NCBI RefSeq assembly: GCF_004168365.1
Contig: NZ_CP035704.1
Coordinates: 558,001 to 622,000, forward strand
Direction of reading: 5' to 3'
DNA length: 64,000 nucleotides
DNA from: Pseudolysobacter antarcticus
GTDB taxonomy: Bacteria; Pseudomonadota; Gammaproteobacteria; Xanthomonadales; Rhodanobacteraceae
Shown here: positions 63,929 to 64,000 of the stretch, one piece after another
Layout: the number at the start of each line of letters is the position of its first letter
How positions within the stretch are numbered: position 1 is the first letter of the stretch
Notes under the pieces: model-generated
The model's database searches: none
Told to the model about the DNA's origin: nothing
The model's input: only the letters and a program-made list of their open reading frames with translations
Position numbers and translations under genes: made by a program

Positions 63929-64000
63929 CTAGATCAGCGCGCCCGATGCCGCCGAATCGTGTACCCATGCATCGAGTGCGACCTCGTCGTCCGGGCTGAT
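63929..64000 (-). CDS. C-terminus of a gene beyond the right edge
   Basis: The minus strand reads ISPDDEVALDAWVHDSAASG and ends ALI with a TAG at 63929-63931. These 23 codons are open to the window edge, so they are probably the end of a gene. No family can be named from so little. Confidence 0.45.
   Translation of the reverse strand: MSPDDEVALDAWVHDSAASGALI

Noticed and set aside
62206-63999. A 597-codon plus-strand frame
   Set aside because: It is antisense to pepQ, which has all five metal ligand motifs; the frame has no family resemblance.

Overview
The window looks like a Gammaproteobacterium of the order Lysobacterales (Xanthomonadales), probably near Rhodanobacteraceae. This is inferred from gene order and protein resemblance, not from a search. 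The clues are trpGDC next to a Clp-type CRP regulator, speD and coq7, then rplM-rpsI; a zapA / 6S RNA / 5-formyl-THF cyclo-ligase / ygfB / pepP block; a cydP-cydAB-cydX oxidase locus; and secreted proteins ending in a short GFE-type tail.

Layout. 1-8.5 kb is core chromosome: the end of a ricin-lectin gene, trpG-trpD-trpC, clp, speD, coq7, a GlcF-like iron-sulfur protein, rplM-rpsI and tRNA-Gln(CUG). From 8.58 to 39.23 kb lies an integrative and mobilizable element of about 30.7 kb, inserted in the 3' end of tRNA-Gln. It begins with a tyrosine recombinase and ends in a 17-base copy of the tRNA end. It carries a MOBQ-type relaxase that apparently starts at ATT, a divergent TraD/MobC-like gene and no recognisable conjugation pore, so it would need a helper. 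Its cargo includes candidate defence genes: two putative HEPN proteins, two possible PD-(D/E)XK nucleases (one with a SEC-C zinc motif), a RadC/JAB protein, a CapW/BrxR-like WYL regulator, an XRE regulator with a palindrome, and a LOTUS-like gene pair behind a 26-base palindrome. It also carries secreted or membrane proteins (a 981-residue S1/P1-type protein, PKD, Kelch) and two insertion sequences. One is an IS21-family element with an extra gene between istA and istB. The other is an IS3-family element that splits a DUF5623-type gene exactly, with a TCT duplication.

Right of the element are two tandem repeats of about 170 bases, each beginning with the tRNA-Gln 3' end and a terminator. They hold a hairpin whose two arms change together between copies, resembling the rtT repeats behind E. 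coli tyrT. Next comes a more AT-rich segment (39.6-43.1 kb) with an AAA ATPase-TOPRIM protein beside a C5 cytosine methyltransferase, a plausible two-gene defence unit, followed by an AbrB/Doc toxin-antitoxin pair.

44-64 kb returns to core chromosome: a secreted leucine-rich-repeat protein, an alpha/beta hydrolase with an Asp nucleophile, a beta-helix surface protein, a radical SAM protein, rpiA, an EVE protein, fau, 6S RNA, zapA, ygfB and pepP. A VirJ/AcvB-type gene faces mprF, a pair that could hydrolyse and synthesise lysyl-phosphatidylglycerol. The cytochrome bd locus follows, split between cydB and cydX by an IS200-type element whose transposase has an amber codon. PepQ and the end of one more gene close the window.
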